Shown here: in pieces, positions 44,319 through 46,882 of the stretch
How the letters are laid out: every line of letters begins with the position of its first letter
Numbering within the stretch: the first letter of the stretch is position 1
Assembly (NCBI RefSeq): GCF_019091135.1
Contig: NZ_JAGXJW010000060.1
Location: 1-46,882, forward strand
DNA: 46,882 nucleotides
Direction: 5' to 3'
DNA from: Cohnella sp. GbtcB17
GTDB taxonomy: Bacteria; Bacillota; Bacilli; Paenibacillales; Paenibacillaceae
Program-made: the position numbers and the translations under genes
Notes under the pieces: generated by a model
What the model was told of the DNA's origin: nothing
Database searches by the model: none
The model's input: only the letters and a program-made list of their open reading frames with translations

Positions 44319-44376
44319 CTTCGGCCGCCGGCCGCGGAATAAAGAAGCGGTCATACGAATGGGAGCGTGATGTGGC

Positions 44377-44982
44377 TTGAAATGGCAAGGAAAACGCTGG
44401 GGGACGCTCGGGGACAGCATCACGGCCGCTAACGGCTACCAGCCGATCGTGCAGGCTGCGCTAGGCTTCTCGGAGGTGCTTAACTACGGCAGGAGCGGCT
44501 GTCCGATGACGGCAGGCGGCGCGACCGACGAAGGCGCCACCGTCAACATGGCAGCGGCGGTCGACGCCGGCTTGGATTGTGTCACCATATTCGCGGGTAC
44601 GAACGACTATCGGCTTGACAAGCCGCTGGGCAGCCGGGACGGGCACGACCCGTCGACGTTCGTCGGCGCGTACCGGACGCTGATCGAATCCGTGCTGACG
44701 GCGAACCCGGGCTGCCGCTTAAGCCTGTGGACGCCGCTTCAGCGGGACAAGGACGGCTACGATATCGAGAGGCCCAACGCGCAGGGGCACCGGCTGGGCG
44801 ACTATGCGGAGGCGGTGTCCGCGCTCGGACGCGAATACGCGCTTCCCGTTCTGGACCTGTACGCGGAGAGCGGGCTGAACCGGCTGACGCTCCCGCTGTT
44901 CACGGACGACGGCCTGCACCCGAACGCACGGGGGCACGCCCGAATCGCTGCGATGGCGATTCCGTTTCTGGAGCGGATCTAG
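44377..44982 (+). CDS. SGNH/GDSL-family hydrolase
   Basis: 201 residues with a TTG start at 44377 after GGGAG. All SGNH blocks are visible: block I TLGDSITAANGY (Ser of GDS), block II GRSGCPMTAGG, block III FAGTNDYRL, and block V DDGLHPNARGH with the catalytic Asp and His. No signal peptide, so it is a cytosolic esterase, perhaps removing acetyl groups from imported oligosaccharides (inference from operon position, 58 nt after the FAD gene). Confidence 0.87.
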   Translation: MKWQGKRWGTLGDSITAANGYQPIVQAALGFSEVLNYGRSGCPMTAGGATDEGATVNMAAAVDAGLDCVTIFAGTNDYRLDKPLGSRDGHDPSTFVGAYRTLIESVLTANPGCRLSLWTPLQRDKDGYDIERPNAQGHRLGDYAEAVSALGREYALPVLDLYAESGLNRLTLPLFTDDGLHPNARGHARIAAMAIPFLERI

Positions 44983-45034
44983 GGCGGGTCTAATTGAGGT
45001 TCACCAGCGGCTGCAGCGCGGTCCGTCGGAAAAC

Positions 45035-45058
45035 AAGCGCAGGCGCCCGCCTGCGCTT
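45035..45058. terminator. Stem-loop ending the importer operon
   Basis: AAGCGCAGGC, GCCC loop, GCCTGCGCTT (perfect 10 bp) lies 52 nt past the last gene. The T-run comes only after GCTTGCG, so efficiency is uncertain. Confidence 0.6.
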
Positions 45059-45075
45059 GCTTGCGTTTTAAAGAG

Positions 45076-45177
45076 GAGGCTGTAGAGTAGAGTAACTTCT
45101 TGCCCCTATAGCGTCATTTGGATCGTGTCGCGAGGCTGTAGAGTAACATTTTGCCCCTATAACATCATCCGGATCGT
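45076..45177. repeat. Two tandem copies of a dispersed intergenic repeat (51-bp unit)
   Basis: GAGGCTGTAGAG starts at 45076 and 45132. The copies share GTAACNTNTTGCCCCTATA and GGATCGTG. The offset is 56 bp because the first copy has an extra TAGAG duplication; without it the unit is 51 bp. A related single copy is at 18019. GCTGTAG and CTATAGC can pair in the first copy. Confidence 0.75.
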
Positions 45178-45196
45178 GCCGCTCATGCCTGCGCCT

Positions 45197-45838
45197 CTAT
45201 AGCTCCGACCGACCGTCCACGTAGCCGTCGTCGATGGCCCGCCACAAGTAAAGGCAGGCGATGCTCCGGTAAGGGCTCCACCGATCCGCGTACCGTGCGA
45301 GGCAGCCGGGCGCTTCGTCGGGATTGAGGCGTCCGTACAGCCACTGGGCGGCGCGCTGCAGGCCGGCGTCCCCGAGCGAGAGCACATCCGGCCGTCCGAG
45401 CGAGAAGATGAGGAACATCTCGGCCGCCCATTTTCCGATCCCCTTCACCTGTGTCAGCATGGCGACGGCTTCCGCCTCCGGCAAAACGCCAAGCGCCTCG
45501 TAGTCCAGCGAGCCAGACAAGGTCCGCCGGGAGAGATCGTGGATCGAGCGAATCTTGGCGTAGGACAGACCGACGCCCCGGAGCGCCTCCTCGTCGTGCG
45601 CAAGCAGCGATTCGGGCGTGAGCGGCCCGCCGATCAACGCCGTCAGCCGCTGCTTGATTACGCCGGCGACCTTGGCGGAGAGCATCTGGGAGACGATCGA
45701 GCCGACGAGAGCTTCGTACGGCGAGCGGCTCGGCGACAGACGAATCTCCCCGATGCGTTCGATGAGTCGGCCAAGTACGGGATCGGATTGCCGCAAGCGG
45801 CGTCCTTCGGGCGTGTCGGCATGTACGATCAAGGTCAA
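45197..45838 (-). CDS. DNA-3-methyladenine glycosylase (AlkA-like, HhH-GPD)
   Basis: 213 residues with a TTG start at 45838, 7 nt after GGAGG, overlapping the upstream stop as TTGA. HhH-GPD fold: YEALVGSIVSQMLSAKVA, the helix-hairpin-helix LTQVKGIGKWAAEMFLIFSL, and the catalytic Asp in LSLGDAGLQRAAQWLYG. The enzyme excises alkylated bases from DNA in base excision repair. It lacks the N-terminal domain of E. coli AlkA, like Bacillus relatives. It is co-translated with the gene at 45835-46215. Confidence 0.87.
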   Translation of the reverse strand: MTLIVHADTPEGRRLRQSDPVLGRLIERIGEIRLSPSRSPYEALVGSIVSQMLSAKVAGVIKQRLTALIGGPLTPESLLAHDEEALRGVGLSYAKIRSIHDLSRRTLSGSLDYEALGVLPEAEAVAMLTQVKGIGKWAAEMFLIFSLGRPDVLSLGDAGLQRAAQWLYGRLNPDEAPGCLARYADRWSPYRSIACLYLWRAIDDGYVDGRSEL

Positions 45839-46215
45839 GGAATTTCCCTCCTGCCGGATTGCACGCCTGGTTCGCCCGGAGCCGGAGGGACGAGATAGCG
45901 AACCGGGACGCCCGTGCGCGTCGCGTATTCGATCTCGCCCCGCGTGCTGTCGCCGATATAACCGCCCGGATTGACGACGAAGATCTCGTCGGCCATGTCG
46001 ATTTTTTGCAAATGAACAAGGTCCAGCAGCTGCTTCTGCGCTTCGTCGACTTCGGAGCCTTCCGCGTGAACGAAGACGCCGACGGAGATGACGACGTTGC
46101 CCGCCAGCGTCAATTCGGCGTTGATGCGCTCGAAATCCGGCTTGAACCGCGTGGAGCCGCACAGTGTGACGACTTTGAAGCGGCCTTCCGTAAGTTCTGG
46201 TGCGTTGCTATTCAT
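45835..46215 (-). CDS. Nucleoside 2-deoxyribosyltransferase-like protein (DUF4406 type)
   Basis: 126 residues. It begins MNSNAPELTEGRFKVVTLCG; the GSTRF motif follows, then LLDLVHLQKIDMADEIFVVN, GGYIGDSTRGEIEYATRTG and a final PV-YLVPP. This is the Rossmann-like fold of nucleoside deoxyribosyltransferases; the Asp-Glu residues in IDMADE and GEIEYA are the typical nucleotide-site positions. A role in cleaving abnormal nucleotides fits its coupling to a DNA-repair glycosylase (inference). GGGAGG precedes the ATG. Confidence 0.75.
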   Translation of the reverse strand: MNSNAPELTEGRFKVVTLCGSTRFKPDFERINAELTLAGNVVISVGVFVHAEGSEVDEAQKQLLDLVHLQKIDMADEIFVVNPGGYIGDSTRGEIEYATRTGVPVRYLVPPAPGEPGVQSGRREIP

Positions 46216-46344
46216 GCTGGGTAGCCTCCCTCAGTAAAGGGTATATTTAATTCATATAGTAGCAGAATCGATAGTCAGTTGCTTCGCGGCATCTGGAGAA
46301 TTGCCTTTTTTTGCATTTTCATGCGGCGATATGGCGTCATTGCC

Positions 46345-46374
46345 TTTCAATCGCCGTCCGCCATAGGGTATAAT
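46345..46374 (+). promoter_or_regulatory. Promoter of the DEAD-box helicase gene
   Basis: A consensus TATAAT at 46369-46374 with TTTCAA (46345-46350) 18 nt upstream. AAAGGAGA lies before the ATG at 46423. The region also holds the start of the divergent gene at 46215. Confidence 0.6.
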
Positions 46375-46422
46375 GGTTGGATATGGCCGTTGTACGATAC
46401 GCTTTAACATAAAGGAGATTCC

Positions 46423-46882
46423 ATGAACTTCAATGACCTTAAGCTCAAGCCGGCGATTCTCAAAGCGCTGAGCGAAGAAAATTATACGACGCCTACGCCG
46501 ATCCAGGAGCAGGCGATCCCCGTCGTGCTTGCGGGCAGAGATCTGTTCGGCTGCGCGCAGACGGGCACGGGCAAGCCGGCCGCGTTCTCGCTGCCGATGC
46601 TCCAGCTGCTGAGCGACCAGCAGAAGCCGCCGGGCAAGCGCCGTCCGATCCGCTCTCTAGTGCTCACCCCGACCCGGGAGCTGGCGATCCAGATTTACGA
46701 CAATGTGCGCGCATACGGACGTCACCTTGACGTGCGCGGCATCGTCATTTTCGGCGGCGTGTCCCAGAAGCCTCAAGAAGATGCGCTTGCGCGCGGCGCG
46801 GATATCGTCATCGCCACGCCGGGACGTCTGATCGACCTGATGAACCAGGGCTTCATCGATCTGTCGCACGTGCAGATCCTCG
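46423..46882 (+). CDS. DEAD-box RNA helicase, N-terminal part (partial)
   Basis: The first 153 residues are in the window. The Q motif region (NYTTPTPIQEQAIPVVLAG), motif Ia (LTPTRELAIQ), GG and TPGRLID (motif Ib) are normal for CshA/RhlE-type helicases that unwind RNA in ribosome assembly, decay or cold adaptation. Motif I reads AQTGTGKP with Pro at residue 52 where the family has Thr (GKT). That Thr binds the Mg-ATP, so the change would be expected to damage ATPase activity unless it is a sequencing error. The DEAD motif lies beyond the window end. Confidence 0.88.
   Translation, partial: MNFNDLKLKPAILKALSEENYTTPTPIQEQAIPVVLAGRDLFGCAQTGTGKPAAFSLPMLQLLSDQQKPPGKRRPIRSLVLTPTRELAIQIYDNVRAYGRHLDVRGIVIFGGVSQKPQEDALARGADIVIATPGRLIDLMNQGFIDLSHVQIL

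Overview
The window looks like chromosome of a GC-rich, endospore-forming member of the Paenibacillaceae (Cohnella or a high-GC Paenibacillus). Supporting signs are two small spore-coat genes, a bacillithiol deacetylase gene paired with a yojF homolog, several Lpl/Msm-type sugar ABC systems, membrane-bound AraC regulators, a YesM-type two-component pair and very large multidomain secreted enzymes. No rRNA, tRNA, prophage, IS element or CRISPR array was recognised.

Layout. 1-1081: tail of a sugar ABC permease with its terminator, a 51-bp tandem array, and an ArsR-type regulator with a palindromic operator. 1138-3940: flavin-dependent oxidoreductase, two spore-coat genes, yojF-bshB2. 4040-5762: a second 51-bp array and a secreted BNR-type protein. 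5891-28342: a carbohydrate-use region made of a membrane AraC regulator, a 14-unit 51-bp array, an LplB/LplC/LplA-type importer, a 1662-residue beta-helix enzyme, a 1991-residue heparinase-II/III-like lyase behind a probable cre site, a second membrane AraC regulator and a solute-binding lipoprotein without its own permeases. 28377-30060: fchA and folD on the minus strand behind a ZTP (pfl) riboswitch and terminator. 30125-34812: DUF1801 protein, hflX with a leader carrying two short ORFs and an attenuator, an MmcQ/YjbR protein, an AAC(3)-family acetyltransferase, a gene remnant and a DUF4385 protein. 35033-44982: a second carbohydrate region with histidine kinase, AraC-type response regulator, binding protein, two permeases, a GH130 glycoside phosphorylase, an FAD oxidoreductase and an SGNH hydrolase. 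45035-46882: terminator, copies of a dispersed repeat, a translationally coupled nucleotide-sugar-type transferase and DNA glycosylase pair, and the start of a DEAD-box helicase.

How it works together (inference). In both sugar regions a membrane or two-component sensor would detect an oligosaccharide and switch on an importer. Secreted enzymes in the first region would cut the polymer outside the cell. In the second region the GH130 enzyme would phosphorolyse the imported oligosaccharide inside. Neither importer region encodes its own ATPase, so a shared MsmX-type ATPase from elsewhere is expected.

The most unusual signal is a set of intergenic arrays at four loci. They have different sequences but the same unit length of 51 bp, and several of them carry a short dyad in each unit. 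The best-supported regulatory elements are the ZTP riboswitch before folD and the two-ORF attenuator leader before hflX.
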